Shown here: positions 6,213 to 15,748 of the stretch, piece by piece
How the letters are laid out: the number at the start of each line of letters is the position of its first letter
Numbering within the stretch: position 1 is the first letter of the stretch
NCBI GenBank assembly: GCA_030698575.1
Contig: JAUYMQ010000478.1
Coordinates: forward strand, 1 to 22,240
Reading direction: 5' to 3'
DNA length: 22,240 bases
Source: Deltaproteobacteria bacterium
Lineage (GTDB): Bacteria > JAUYMQ01
Position numbers and translations under genes: made by a program
Notes under the pieces: generated by a model
Told to the model about the DNA's origin: nothing
Database searches by the model: none
The model's input: the letters and a program-made list of their open reading frames with translations, nothing else

Positions 6213-6836
6213 ATGAAATCCTCGACCCATGGAACGGACGTTTACCTGATAACGATCGGTCGCGAGATCCTCACCGGCCGCACACTCGACACGAATGCCC
6301 ACTGGCTCGCCGGCCAGCTGACCCGCCTCGGTGCGCGGGTCCGGCAACTCGCCTGCGTGGACGACCGGATCGACGACATCGCAGCCGAGATAGGCGCCGC
6401 CCGGAAGATCGGATCGCGCGCGATCATAACGACCGGCGGACTCGGCCCCACCCACGACGACGTCACGCTCGAGGCCGTAGCCAGGGCTGCGGGACGGCGC
6501 CTCCGCCTGCACCCGACCGCCCGCCGCATGCTCGCCGAGCGCTACCGGGCGCTCCACCGGGCGGGGAAGATCTCCGAGGCCCGTCTCGGCCCCGCTCGCC
6601 TCAAAATGGCCCGCCTGCCGGTGGGCGCCACCCCTCTCGCAAACAGTGTGGGAAGCGCGCCCGGGGTCCTGGTGGATCTTGAGGGGCTCCCGATCTTCTT
6701 GCTTCCAGGGGTTCCCGCCGAGATGAAGGCCATTTTTACCGCCGAGGTCGCGCCGCGCATCGTCAGGATCTTCGGCGCAACCGGCGCCTCCCCCGCACGA
6801 GCCCCCGCGCGCGCCGGGGATCAGTTCAACATGTGA
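6213..6836 (+). CDS. CinA N-terminal (molybdopterin-binding-like, COG1058) domain protein
   Basis: A 207-residue protein equal to the N-terminal half of CinA. It shows YLITIGREILTGRTLDTNAHW (residues 11-31, close to the usual IGDELL/DTN signature), TTGGLGPTHDDVT (73-85, the diagnostic loop of the MoCF/CinA fold), and SVGSAPGVLVD plus IFLLPGVPAEM (145-171). In CinA this domain is a pyrophosphatase acting on FAD/ADP-ribose-type compounds. The C-terminal nicotinamide-nucleotide amidase (PncC) domain is absent, and the end is a short Ala/Pro tail. Stand-alone versions are known in many bacteria and need not be truncated. ATG 6213 has GAAGG eight bases upstream. The last 16 bases overlap the end of the SirB1-like gene on the other strand. 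It diverges from the eIF2B-like operon with a 71-base gap. Confidence 0.85.
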   Translation: MKSSTHGTDVYLITIGREILTGRTLDTNAHWLAGQLTRLGARVRQLACVDDRIDDIAAEIGAARKIGSRAIITTGGLGPTHDDVTLEAVARAAGRRLRLHPTARRMLAERYRALHRAGKISEARLGPARLKMARLPVGATPLANSVGSAPGVLVDLEGLPIFLLPGVPAEMKAIFTAEVAPRIVRIFGATGASPARAPARAGDQFNM

Positions 6837-7663
6837 CCGAGCCCCGAGAGGCGCTCCACGTGCTTGCGGATGGTTCGCCCGTCTTCCGCATCGGGCTTTC
6901 GCTCGAGATAGGCGGAAAGATCGACGAGAGCGCTCTGAAAACACTCCAGGCGGAAATACAGGAGCCCCCTGTCTCTCCGCTCGCAATGCGCATCGGGATC
7001 CAGGAGGAGGATTCGATCGGTCGCGGCCAGCGCCTTCTCATAATCTTCCATCGAGATGTAAACGCCCTTGAGATTGTAGAGCATGCGGACGAGCACCTGT
7101 CGCTTCTTGACCGGCTCGAGAAACTCGTCGCGGAAAACGAGCGAGTCGCCGTACATGTGGTCGACCCGATCCCTGCAATCGTCCTCACTGAGGAAACTCC
7201 CGGCGTTGAATGCGTCAATGTAGAAGGTAGAACCGTTGGCGCTGTGCCGGAGCATGAAGTGTCCCGGCAGCCCGACGCCCTCGACGGGGAAGCCGACGCG
7301 GCGGGCCACCTCCATGTAAAGCGTGCTGAGTGTGATCGGGATGCCGAGGCGGCGGTCGAGTACATCGTTGAGGAAGGAGTTCCGGAGGTCGTAGTAGGCG
7401 GCGCGATTGCCTGAGAATCCGAGTTCGCCGAAGAGATAGGCGTTAATGGCCTGGGCGGTGCGTGCGGGTTCACCGCCCCGCGGAAGGCGCGCCTGGAGTG
7501 AGCGGGCCATCTTATCCAGGCGTTTCACGTAGCAGGCGATATCCAGCCGGGGATACTCCTCGCAGGCGATGAGGAGCGCTGCCTCGGCGAGATTGATCTC
7601 ATCGTCGGGGCAATTGATCAACTCACCCAGACGCCGCCTGGCCTCGACGGCCAACGGTTCCAT
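6821..7663 (-). CDS. SirB1-like protein (transglutaminase-like domain plus TPR)
   Basis: A 280-residue protein. The N-terminal helical part leads into the core NSFLNDVLDRRLGIPITLS, then LYMEVARRVGFPVEGVGLPG and HFMLRHSANGSTFYIDAFNAG, which is the SirB1/transglutaminase-like (Transglut_core2) signature. No Cys stands at the usual transglutaminase nucleophile position; Ser/Thr is found instead, as in other members, so a peptidase role is doubtful. About 80 residues at the C terminus form a TPR-like hairpin pair (MLYNLKGVYISMEDYEKALA, then LLLDPDA). The family is widespread and poorly characterised. ATG 7663 was chosen because AGGGGG lies five bases upstream; the frame remains open to 7762 but without a family match. 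A promoter candidate lies at 7805-7833. Its 3' end overlaps the CinA-like gene. Confidence 0.85.
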   Translation of the reverse strand: MEPLAVEARRRLGELINCPDDEINLAEAALLIACEEYPRLDIACYVKRLDKMARSLQARLPRGGEPARTAQAINAYLFGELGFSGNRAAYYDLRNSFLNDVLDRRLGIPITLSTLYMEVARRVGFPVEGVGLPGHFMLRHSANGSTFYIDAFNAGSFLSEDDCRDRVDHMYGDSLVFRDEFLEPVKKRQVLVRMLYNLKGVYISMEDYEKALAATDRILLLDPDAHCERRDRGLLYFRLECFQSALVDLSAYLERKPDAEDGRTIRKHVERLSGLGHMLN

Positions 7664-7804
7664 GCAACCCCCTGAACACCCTCGACCGGCCTCGCTCCGG
7701 CGTAGCCGCCCTTCCGCCCCCGGCAGGATCACAGAGCCAATTACCGACGCTCGCTTGCTCAAGCATTCGAGTCGCCGAGTCGCCCTGTTCGAGGGGTGAG
7801 TTTC

Positions 7805-7833
7805 AGTATAGTCCCCGCACCTCGGGGCCGCAA
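7805..7833 (-). promoter_or_regulatory. Candidate promoter of the SirB1-like gene
   Basis: On the minus strand TTGCGG (complement of 7828-7833) is followed after 17 bases by TATACT (complement of 7805-7810), a five-of-six match to the -10 box. The spacer contains a CCCCG/CGGGG inverted repeat (7813-7827) that could be an operator. It points toward the gene starting at 7663, giving a leader of about 135 bases. Confidence 0.4.
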
Positions 7834-7888
7834 CGAAAGCGCCCCCTTTTCCTCATGCCGGCGAAGGCCCTCCGCGGCCTCCTGTTGC

Positions 7889-7918
7889 TTGACGCTTCAA
7901 GGGGGGCCTGACTATGAT
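7889..7918 (+). promoter_or_regulatory. Probable sigma70-type promoter of cysK
   Basis: TTGACG (7889-7894) and TATGAT (7913-7918) are each five-of-six matches to the consensus, separated by 18 bases. Transcription would start near 7925, about 100 bases before the cysK ATG. Confidence 0.55.
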
Positions 7919-8025
7919 GCCCATGACTATCCCGCAATCGTACATGCTTCGGGCACAAGCCCGGCGGGGGCGGCGCGTCCCTGCGCAGTTCCCCGTCGGC
8001 GCCGCGAGGAGCAGGAGGAGAGAGA

Positions 8026-8961
8026 ATGGCCCGTATCTTCGAGGACATCACAGAGACCATCGGGAACACGCCGCTCGTGCGCGTGAACAAACTGTTTCCG
8101 GGAACGAAGAGCGACATCCTGGTGAAGCTTGAAAGCTTCAACCCCCTCTCGAGCGTGAAGGACCGGATCGGCCTTTCCATGATCGAAGCTGCGCGGAAGG
8201 CAAATAAGATCGACGCCGAGACGGAGATCATCGAGCCCACGAGCGGGAACACGGGCATCGCGCTTGCGTTCGTCTGCGCAGCCTGGGGCTACAAGCTGAC
8301 ACTGACCATGCCGGAGAGCATGAGCCTTGAGCGCCGCAAGATCCTGCGGGCGCTCGGCGCAAATCTCGTCCTGACACCCGCCCCCGACGGGATGCCCGGG
8401 GCCGTCAAGAAGGCCCAGGAGCTGGCCGAGGCCAACCCGAAGAGCTTCATCCCCCAGCAGTTCCAGAACCCGGCCAATCCGGAGATCCACCGCAAGACGA
8501 CGGCGGAGGAGATCTGGAAGGACACCGACGGCAAGGCTGATATTCTTGTCTCCGGCATCGGGACCGGCGGGACCATCACCGGCATCGGCGAGGCCCTGAA
8601 AGCGCGAAAGCCCGCATTCCGCTGCGTCGCCGTCGAGCCGTCGGCGTCGCCCGTTCTCTCCGGCGGCAAGCCGGGCCCCCACAAGATCCAGGGGATCGGC
8701 GCCGGCTTCATTCCCGACGTGCTGAACACCAAGGTCATCGACGAGATCATCCAGGTCTCGAACGAGGACTCATTCGAATGGGCACGCAGGGCCGCGCAGG
8801 AGGCGGGGCTGCTTGTCGGCATCTCCAGCGGGGCCGCGCTGAAAGCCGCAGACATTCTGCAGTCCAAGCCGGAATCGGCCGGGAAAACCATCGTGGTCAT
8901 CATTCCCTCGTCGGGTGAGCGCTACCTCTCCACAGAGCTCTTCAAAGACCTGGACGTCTGA
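8026..8961 (+). CDS. cysK: Cysteine synthase A (O-acetylserine sulfhydrylase)
   Basis: A 311-residue PLP enzyme that makes L-cysteine from O-acetylserine and sulfide in the cytoplasm. Family landmarks are all present: IGNTPLVRV (12-20), the PLP lysine in SSVKDRIG (Lys45), the substrate loop TSGNTG (72-77), the phosphate-binding [10 protein letters not shown] (177-186), [11 protein letters not shown] (220-230, a typical CysK segment), and GISSGAA (265-271) with the pyridine-contacting Ser. Length is normal for CysK rather than for cystathionine beta-synthase. GGAGGAGAGAG directly precedes ATG 8026. The gene is monocistronic, with a good promoter upstream and a strong terminator at 9021-9046. 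No serine acetyltransferase gene is adjacent. Confidence 0.96.
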   Translation: MARIFEDITETIGNTPLVRVNKLFPGTKSDILVKLESFNPLSSVKDRIGLSMIEAARKANKIDAETEIIEPTSGNTGIALAFVCAAWGYKLTLTMPESMSLERRKILRALGANLVLTPAPDGMPGAVKKAQELAEANPKSFIPQQFQNPANPEIHRKTTAEEIWKDTDGKADILVSGIGTGGTITGIGEALKARKPAFRCVAVEPSASPVLSGGKPGPHKIQGIGAGFIPDVLNTKVIDEIIQVSNEDSFEWARRAAQEAGLLVGISSGAALKAADILQSKPESAGKTIVVIIPSSGERYLSTELFKDLDV

Positions 8962-9020
8962 GCCGCCGGCCGGTCCCGGCGCGCTCCGGCCTGCGAGGGC
9001 AGTTTGCCCCCACAACCGTG

Positions 9021-9046
9021 AAGGCCACCCCGCGGGGTGGCCTTTT
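9021..9046 (+). terminator. Rho-independent terminator after cysK
   Basis: GGCCACCCC (9023-9031) and GGGGTGGCC (9034-9042) form a perfect GC-rich stem around a central GC, extended by AA/TT on each side, and followed by TTTT (9043-9046). This is the clearest intrinsic terminator in the window. It closes the cysK transcript and separates it from the following paralogue pair. Confidence 0.85.
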
Positions 9047-9172
9047 CGCCTTCCGGTGGCCGAAAACCCTGTCAAGCTCCGCTTCGATCCCGACGATAAG
9101 TGACGGGCAAGTATGCAGTTGCTCACCCCGGCCCTGCGCCCGGCCGGAGTTCTCCCGGAGGATCGATTACCG

Positions 9173-9724
9173 ATGGCATGCATCAAGGGCAGCGCCCTGC
9201 TCCCGGCTGTCAAGCTCGTCAGGAAGTTCAGTGAGAAGGCCGCGCCGCATCTGGGTGAAGCCGGGAAGAAGCTCATCGAGCAACGCATTCTCGTGGGCGC
9301 GTGGTATCCGCTCGAAGACGCCTCGGAGGTGATGACGGCCGCGACGAAGATCGTGGGTAGCGCATCGCTGGCCGAGGGGATGGAATTCATCGGCGCGGAT
9401 CTCGCCGAGAACGATCTACGAAATCTGTACAGCCACTACATCACCGAGGGAGACGTGAGCAAGTCCTTGCGCCGCTCGGCCCTCCTCTGGCGCAACTACT
9501 TCGACACGGGCACGGTGCGGATAGCAAAGCCGGATCCTGCCACGAACCGGATCATCACCCACCTCGAGGGGTTCCAGTCGACCGTCCCTTTCTGCGCCGG
9601 CATCATGGGCATGGGAAAGGTGGTCGTGCGCATAGCCGGCAGGGGCGCGGTCGCCCGCACCGTGAAGCTCAAGTGCACGCTGAGGGGCGATCCGCATTGC
9701 GAATTCGAGACCCACTGGGACTGA
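9173..9724 (+). CDS. TIGR02265/DUF2378-like protein, copy 1
   Basis: A 183-residue soluble protein with a VKLVRK N-terminal segment, a GAWYPLEDA motif (about residues 42-50), SLRRSALLWRNYFDTGTV in the middle, and a C-terminal CTLRGDPHCEFETHW. The WYP segment, the LWRNY segment and the C-RGD-xCEF-W ending recall the Myxococcus paralogous family TIGR02265 (DUF2378) and, more distantly, V4R/haem-NO-binding-like sensor domains; this is by memory and not searched. Function is unknown. ATG 9173 was preferred to ATG 9113 because it gives exactly the length and N terminus (MA-x-x-KG) of the neighbouring copy and because GGAGG lies at 9157-9161, though 11 bases away. It lies downstream of the cysK terminator and 109 bases before its paralogue. 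Confidence 0.7.
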   Translation: MACIKGSALLPAVKLVRKFSEKAAPHLGEAGKKLIEQRILVGAWYPLEDASEVMTAATKIVGSASLAEGMEFIGADLAENDLRNLYSHYITEGDVSKSLRRSALLWRNYFDTGTVRIAKPDPATNRIITHLEGFQSTVPFCAGIMGMGKVVVRIAGRGAVARTVKLKCTLRGDPHCEFETHWD

Positions 9725-9833
9725 ACTGGCTGCCGGGGACACGGTCGACGTCCGGGTCCGGGCGCACCGGGCAACTGCCCGAGTCGCACCCTCACCCGTG
9801 TCTCCCGATGATCCAGGAGGATCTTAACTTAAC

Positions 9834-10385
9834 GTGGCCAAGGTCAAGGGAACGGCGCTCGTCCCGGCCGTCAAACTGGTTCGAAAGAACCGCAAAAAGC
9901 TGGAGCCGCTGCTGGACGACGCAACGCGCGCGTTCGTCTCGCAGCGGATACTCCCGGGCGCGTGGTATCCGATGGAGGATGCCACGCGGCTGCTCCTGGT
10001 AGTCTGTCGCTTCTTCGGGGGGTCTCCGGCGCAGGCCATGGAGCTGGTCGGCAGGTTCTGCGCCGAGGACGACCTTCGCGGGGTCTACGAGAATGTGATC
10101 CAGGCGGACGATCTCGCGCGGACGTTCAGGCGCGCCGTGATGCTCTGCCGCAACTACGTGGACACCGCGACCCTGAGCGTCGCTCACATGGACGCCGCGC
10201 TCAAGCAGTACGTGATGCGCCTGGACGGAATGCCGAAGAGCGACGTCCCCTATTGCGCCTGCGTTCTGGGGATGGCGAAGGTGGTCGCCCGTTTCGTGGG
10301 GGTGGAGGACACCTACAAGATCGAGGAGACCCGCTGCACGTTGCGCGGCGATCCCTTCTGCGAATTCCATTCGCGCTGGGGATGA
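9834..10385 (+). CDS. TIGR02265/DUF2378-like protein, copy 2
   Basis: A second 183-residue protein alignable with the preceding gene over its whole length with only two one-residue gaps by eye; something like two in five residues are identical. Shared blocks are PAVKLVRK, QRIL-GAWYP-EDA, AE-DLR--Y, FRRAVMLCRNYVDTATL and CTLRGDPFCEF--RW. It has extra cysteines (ALMLCRN region and PYCACVLG) not found in copy 1. The start is GTG 9834, preceded by AGGAGG (9815-9820) with an unusually long 13-base spacer, mirroring copy 1. It is probably cotranscribed with copy 1; a small CGGGCA/TGCCCG hairpin (9768-9781) between them lacks a T-run. It converges on thiC with a 37-base gap and no clear terminator. 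Confidence 0.7.
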   Translation: MAKVKGTALVPAVKLVRKNRKKLEPLLDDATRAFVSQRILPGAWYPMEDATRLLLVVCRFFGGSPAQAMELVGRFCAEDDLRGVYENVIQADDLARTFRRAVMLCRNYVDTATLSVAHMDAALKQYVMRLDGMPKSDVPYCACVLGMAKVVARFVGVEDTYKIEETRCTLRGDPFCEFHSRWG

Positions 10386-10422
10386 CCCGGAGCCCCGCCG
10401 CTATCGCGAAAATTTGAACCGC

Positions 10423-12035
<1,613 letters not shown>

Positions 12036-12048
12036 CATCTTTTTTTTC

Positions 12049-12067
12049 GACAGCGCTTCGCGCTGTC
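12049..12067. repeat. Perfect inverted repeat upstream of the thiC riboswitch
   Basis: GACAGCGC (12049-12056) and GCGCTGTC (12060-12067) form an 8-bp stem with a TTC loop. It is flanked on the riboswitch side by nine T residues on the plus strand (12040-12047 region), which read as A residues in the thiC direction. It therefore does not look like a terminator for thiC, and lies where its promoter should be. The rest of 12068-12197 shows no gene. Confidence 0.5.
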
Positions 12068-12197
12068 CGTTCGTCCTCCGTAACGCCATCGCCCGCCGGG
12101 GAGGCCCGGGCCGGGTGCCGTCTTGATGGCTACGGTAGCACGCCCGGCCGTCGAAACCAATCAGAAGCGGGCAATCGACAACCTGACCGGCGCCGCC

Positions 12198-13691
12198 TCA
12201 GCCCAGGTTGACCCAGACCGACTTCGTCTGCGTGTACAGTTCGAGGCAGTGCGCGCCCAGTTCACGCCCGAAGCCGCTCATCTTATAGCCGCCGAAGGGG
12301 CTCGCCGGGTCGAAGACGTTCCAGGTGTTCACCCAGACCGTTCCGGCGCGGAGAGCCGCGGCCACCCGGTGCGCCTTCCGGACGTCCGAAGTGAAAACCC
12401 CGGCCGCCAGCCCATAAAGCGTATCGTTTCCCTGCCGAACGACGTCTTCGATATCCCGGAACGTGATGGTGGTGAGAACCGGGCCGAAGATCTCTTCGCG
12501 AGCCAGGCGCATGTCATTTGTCGCCCGGTCGAAGATCGTGGGCTCCACGAAGTAGCCCCCCGTTTCCTCCGCCAGCTTCGACGGTCCGCCGCCAAGAACC
12601 GGCTGGGCCCCTTCCTGCCGCCCCAGCTCGAGGTACGAGAGCACCTTCTCCATCTGCTCCTTCGAGACCTGCGGGCCCATGGTGGTGCCGGGATCGAGCG
12701 GATCTCCCTGCTTGATCTTGGCGGCCCTCGCGACGAGCTTTTCCATGAAGACGTCGTGCGCCTTCTCCTCGACGAAGAGCCTGGAGCCGGCGCAGCACAC
12801 CTGCCCCTGATTGAAGAATATCCCCGTGAACGTCCCCCGAACCGCGGTGTCCATGTCGGCGTCGGCGAAGACGATGTTCGGACTCTTACCTCCCAGCTCG
12901 AGCGACGGGCGCTTCAGGTTGGATTTCGCGGAAGCCTCGAGGATGAGCCGCCCAGTCGAGGTTTCGCCGGTGAACGCGATCTTGTCGACGTCCATGTGCG
13001 CGCTGAGCGCAGCACCCGCCGTGGGGCCGAAACCCGTGATGATGTTCACCACTCCTTCCGGCAACCCAGCCTCGAGGATCAGCTCTCCCAGGCGGAGCGC
13101 CGAGAGCGAAGTCTGCTCCGCCGGCTTCAGCACGCAGGTATTGCCGCAGGCGAGCGCCGGGGCAAGCTTCCAGGCGGCCATGAGGAGCGGGAAGTTCCAG
13201 GGAATGATCTGCCCCACCACCCCCATGGGCTCGCGCAGGGTGTAGTTGAAGAAGGGACCGTTCACCGGGACGGTCTCGCCGTGAATCTTCGTGACCCAGC
13301 CGGCGTAGTAACGAAAGACCTCCGCCGCCATGGGAATGTCGACGTTGCGTGATTCGCGGATGGGCTTGCCGTTGTCCAGGGATTCTATCTCGGCGATCTC
13401 GTCGGCATTCTCGAGGATGAGATCGCCCACCTTCCAGAGCATCGCCTGCCGCTCGCGGGGAAGGAGTTTCGCCCACGCGCCCTCAAAGGCCGCGCGGGCC
13501 GCCTTCACGGCAAGGTCGACGTCCGCCTTGTCCCCCTCCGCCAGCGTGGTGAGCGTCTGGCCGGTGGCGGGGTTCAGTGCGTCGAAGCGCTTGCCGCTCT
13601 TCGCATCCACCCATTTTCCGCCGATCAGGAGCTTTCCCGGCTTGAGCTGCGCCAGCTTCGGGGGGCTGAATTTCACCGCGGAGGTTGCCAT
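12198..13691 (-). CDS. NAD(P)+-dependent aldehyde dehydrogenase
   Basis: A 497-residue member of the ALDH superfamily, of the ALDH1/2-like group. Seen are the cofactor segment QIIPWNFPLLMAAWK (161-175), KPAEQTSL (189-196), the FTGETSTGR loop (240-248), the general base Glu265 in SLELGGKSPNIVF, and the nucleophile Cys299 in NQGQVCCAGSRLFVEE. The C terminus has EEIFGPV and SPFGGYKMSGFGRELG followed by YTQTKSVWVN, as in classic tetrameric enzymes. It oxidises aldehydes to acids; the substrate is unknown. The gene begins 52 bases downstream of the M20 peptidase gene on the same strand, suggesting cotranscription. Nothing is truncated. Confidence 0.95.
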   Translation of the reverse strand: MATSAVKFSPPKLAQLKPGKLLIGGKWVDAKSGKRFDALNPATGQTLTTLAEGDKADVDLAVKAARAAFEGAWAKLLPRERQAMLWKVGDLILENADEIAEIESLDNGKPIRESRNVDIPMAAEVFRYYAGWVTKIHGETVPVNGPFFNYTLREPMGVVGQIIPWNFPLLMAAWKLAPALACGNTCVLKPAEQTSLSALRLGELILEAGLPEGVVNIITGFGPTAGAALSAHMDVDKIAFTGETSTGRLILEASAKSNLKRPSLELGGKSPNIVFADADMDTAVRGTFTGIFFNQGQVCCAGSRLFVEEKAHDVFMEKLVARAAKIKQGDPLDPGTTMGPQVSKEQMEKVLSYLELGRQEGAQPVLGGGPSKLAEETGGYFVEPTIFDRATNDMRLAREEIFGPVLTTITFRDIEDVVRQGNDTLYGLAAGVFTSDVRKAHRVAAALRAGTVWVNTWNVFDPASPFGGYKMSGFGRELGAHCLELYTQTKSVWVNLG

Positions 13692-13743
13692 CGTGTGACT
13701 CCTTGTTCGGGACGGAGGTTTGGGCGCGGGTTGTGGCGCGCCG

Positions 13744-15054
13744 TTAGGCGCAGATCCGCCTCACGACCTCGAAAAGAACTTCGCAGCCGAGCCCCACGTT
13801 GTCCGTCGAGACCCGCTCGTTGTGGCCGTGCACGCCTGTCAGATCGTCCATCGTGAGAAGGAACGGGATGAATCCATAGCTCTGCACGCCCCGCTCGCGG
13901 TACTGACGGCAGTCGGTGAATCCCGGACATATCTGCGGCAGGAGCCCCTCTCCCGCCCCGCGATCCTTCAGCACCGCCTGGATGACGTCGTAAAGCTCTG
14001 ACTCGAGCGGCGTGGGCACGGGGTCGGCGGCGTAGATCGTCTCGAGGGTCACTTCCGGATCCGCAATCTGCTTCTGGAGGTCGGCCAGGAAAGCCTCGGC
14101 CGTCCGCCCCGGCAGGAGCCTGCAATCGAGCGTGGCCTCGGCCTCCGACGGGATTACGTTCACCTTGTAGCCTGCCTTCATGCTCGTGATGGAGATCGTG
14201 TCGCGGGTCATCGCGCGCAGGAAGGGGTTCATCTCGGCCATGCCACGAAGCAGCTCTTCATCCTGGATTACCGGGATCAGGCCCGCAGCGGCCGCGCGCT
14301 CGAGGAACATCCGCACCTCCGGGAGCACGCGAAACTCGGTCTGCCAGCCGGCGGCGCGATCAAGTGCGCGCGCCATGCGCGACGTGGCCGTCTGCGCGGA
14401 GGGCACCGAACCATGACCGGGCGTCCCCTGTGTCCTGAGCCTCAGCCACACGGGCCCCTTCTCGGCAGGCGCGATGCCGAAGAGCTTCGTGGGCTGCGAC
14501 ATGAATTCGCACAGGCCAAAAGCCCCTTCGTTCAGGACGAAGGCCGCATCGAGCAGTTCGGGGCGGTTCTTCTCGATCCAGTGCATGCCGAAATGCCCCG
14601 CCTCCTCCTCATCGGCGACAGCGAGAAGCACCACGTCGCGCCGCAGGGGAACGTTATGACGCTTGAGGAGAAGAACAGTCATGAGCTCGAGCACCGCCAT
14701 CCCCTTCATGTCAAGAGCACCCCGCCCCCAGAGCACCCCGTCCTTGACGACGCCGGAGAAGGGAGGCTCGCGCCAGCGATCCTTCTCGGCGGGAACCACG
14801 TCGGTATGCGAGAGAAGCACGAGCGGCTTTCCAGCGCCGCCCTCGCCCGAGAGGCGGGCCACCAGCGAGGTGCGCCCCGGCGCCGCATCGAACCGCTCGG
14901 TCTTGATCCCCTCCCGCTCGAGTATGTCCGAAAGGAACGCCGCAGCAGCTTCCTCGCCGCCGGGCGGGTTCGTGGTGTCGATGCGGAGAAGCGCTGCGAG
15001 GATCTCGACCGCTTCCTTCTGGATCTCCTGCCAGTCGATGGAGGGCGCGCCCAT
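13744..15054 (-). CDS. M20 family metallopeptidase (carboxypeptidase/deacylase)
   Basis: A 436-residue zinc hydrolase. Metal and catalytic residues are visible: His83 and Asp85 in LSHTDVVP, the bridging Asp115 in GALDMKGM, the general base Glu149 with Glu150 in ADEEEAGH, a dimerisation-domain TPGHGSVPSAQTA, and a late GVHGHNERV carrying a metal-ligand His. The subgroup resembles ArgE/DapE/CPG2-like enzymes and mammalian-type carnosinase/aminoacylase relatives; the substrate (N-acyl amino acid, dipeptide) is not evident. ATG 15054 was chosen because AAGGAG lies about nine bases upstream and because the extension to 15102 is low-complexity. It is followed by the aldehyde dehydrogenase gene and preceded, 60 bases away, by a small lipoprotein-like gene. 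Confidence 0.92.
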   Translation of the reverse strand: MGAPSIDWQEIQKEAVEILAALLRIDTTNPPGGEEAAAAFLSDILEREGIKTERFDAAPGRTSLVARLSGEGGAGKPLVLLSHTDVVPAEKDRWREPPFSGVVKDGVLWGRGALDMKGMAVLELMTVLLLKRHNVPLRRDVVLLAVADEEEAGHFGMHWIEKNRPELLDAAFVLNEGAFGLCEFMSQPTKLFGIAPAEKGPVWLRLRTQGTPGHGSVPSAQTATSRMARALDRAAGWQTEFRVLPEVRMFLERAAAAGLIPVIQDEELLRGMAEMNPFLRAMTRDTISITSMKAGYKVNVIPSEAEATLDCRLLPGRTAEAFLADLQKQIADPEVTLETIYAADPVPTPLESELYDVIQAVLKDRGAGEGLLPQICPGFTDCRQYRERGVQSYGFIPFLLTMDDLTGVHGHNERVSTDNVGLGCEVLFEVVRRICA

Positions 15055-15114
15055 GGTTGCCGTGCTCCTTTGCGAGGTTCGTTGCCTGCTGCGAACGATC
15101 ATCCTATCAGGAAG

Positions 15115-15669
15115 TCAGAATCCGGGCACCCCCGGGCCGACACGCCGCCATCCCCAGGTCGCGTGACGTCCGAGTCGAAAAACGAAGCGATTGTCGGCAC
15201 ATGACGCGGCATCCCTGAGATCGACCTCGAGCTCCTTCTCGCCACGCGGCAGCCGGACCGAGAACCCGCGGGCTTCCCTCTCGCCGGTCGCGATCGTCGC
15301 GGAGGACACCTCCGCCGCCTCCCGGACCCGGACGGCCTCCGATCGCCCGGGAAGGCGGGCCTGCACAAGGCGCGGGTCGAATGAGGCAAGCGCGTTCCCG
15401 CGGTTCTCGACGATTGCCAGAAGGAACAGACCCTCGCCCCCGAAGAAGAGCGGCCGCGATCCGGGGAGCGGCAACGCCCACATCGAGCGCGGCGCGGCCC
15501 AGAGCCGCAGCGCCATGTCGCACGCCCGGGCCTCGCCGAGCGCGTCGAGCCAGGTGGTCTCCGCGCCGGAAACCGACCATCGCCAATCCCGCGCCGGTAG
15601 GTGACACCCGCCCGCGAGGAGAAGCGTCGTGCCGACAATCAGAAGAGGAAGAAGCCCGAGCCTTCGCAT
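15115..15669 (-). CDS. Small secreted protein, probable lipoprotein
   Basis: A 184-residue protein with a signal sequence: an Arg-containing start (MRRLG), a hydrophobic core (LLPLLIVGTTLLLAG) and a Cys at position 22 in LAGGC. That is a loose lipobox (Ala and Gly at -3 and -2), so lipidation is likely but not certain. The mature part is beta-rich by pattern, with VENRGNALASFDPRLVQARL near the middle, resembling Ig-like or DUF-type envelope proteins without a name I recognise. ATG 15669 is chosen from the signal peptide; the ribosome site is weak. It is divergent from the PlsB-like gene with a 79-base gap and precedes the M20 gene on the same strand. Confidence that it is a real gene is good; its function is unknown. 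Confidence 0.7.
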   Translation of the reverse strand: MRRLGLLPLLIVGTTLLLAGGCHLPARDWRWSVSGAETTWLDALGEARACDMALRLWAAPRSMWALPLPGSRPLFFGGEGLFLLAIVENRGNALASFDPRLVQARLPGRSEAVRVREAAEVSSATIATGEREARGFSVRLPRGEKELEVDLRDAASCADNRFVFRLGRHATWGWRRVGPGVPGF

Positions 15670-15712
15670 GGGAGCAGGCGATAGCACGCCGCGGGCCGCC
15701 GCAACAACCGTG

Positions 15713-15742
15713 TTGTGATGCGCCCTTGGCAAGGGATATGCT
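15713..15742 (+). promoter_or_regulatory. Weak candidate promoter of the PlsB-like gene
   Basis: TTGTGA (15713-15718) and TATGCT (15737-15742) are separated by 18 bases. Transcription would then begin at or next to the ATG at 15749, which would make the transcript leaderless or nearly so. AAGGGA (15731-15736) is too far from the ATG to be a convincing ribosome site. Confidence 0.25.
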
Positions 15743-15748
15743 TGCGCC

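Larger units (their letters stand above)
7664..8025. other. Divergent intergenic region between SirB1-like and cysK genes
   Basis: This 362-base stretch holds no convincing gene. It carries one promoter candidate per direction (7805-7833 leftward, 7889-7918 rightward). The cysK leader of about 100 bases contains a short hairpin, CGGGC (7950-7954) and GCCCG (7959-7963), and AGGAGG ahead of the cysK ATG. No known riboswitch motif was recognised in it. Confidence 0.6.

Noticed and set aside
7914-8132. Small upstream frame overlapping the start of cysK
   Set aside because: Its ATG falls inside the -10 box of the cysK promoter, so it would not be transcribed from that start, and the peptide is Arg-rich shadow sequence.
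12040-12067. Hairpin plus T-run as an intrinsic terminator
   Set aside because: The T-run precedes the stem on the plus strand and reads as A on the minus strand, so the order is wrong for termination in either direction.
12123-13352. Open plus-strand frame of about 410 codons opposite the aldehyde dehydrogenase
   Set aside because: The dehydrogenase has full catalytic motifs; this frame is its shadow.
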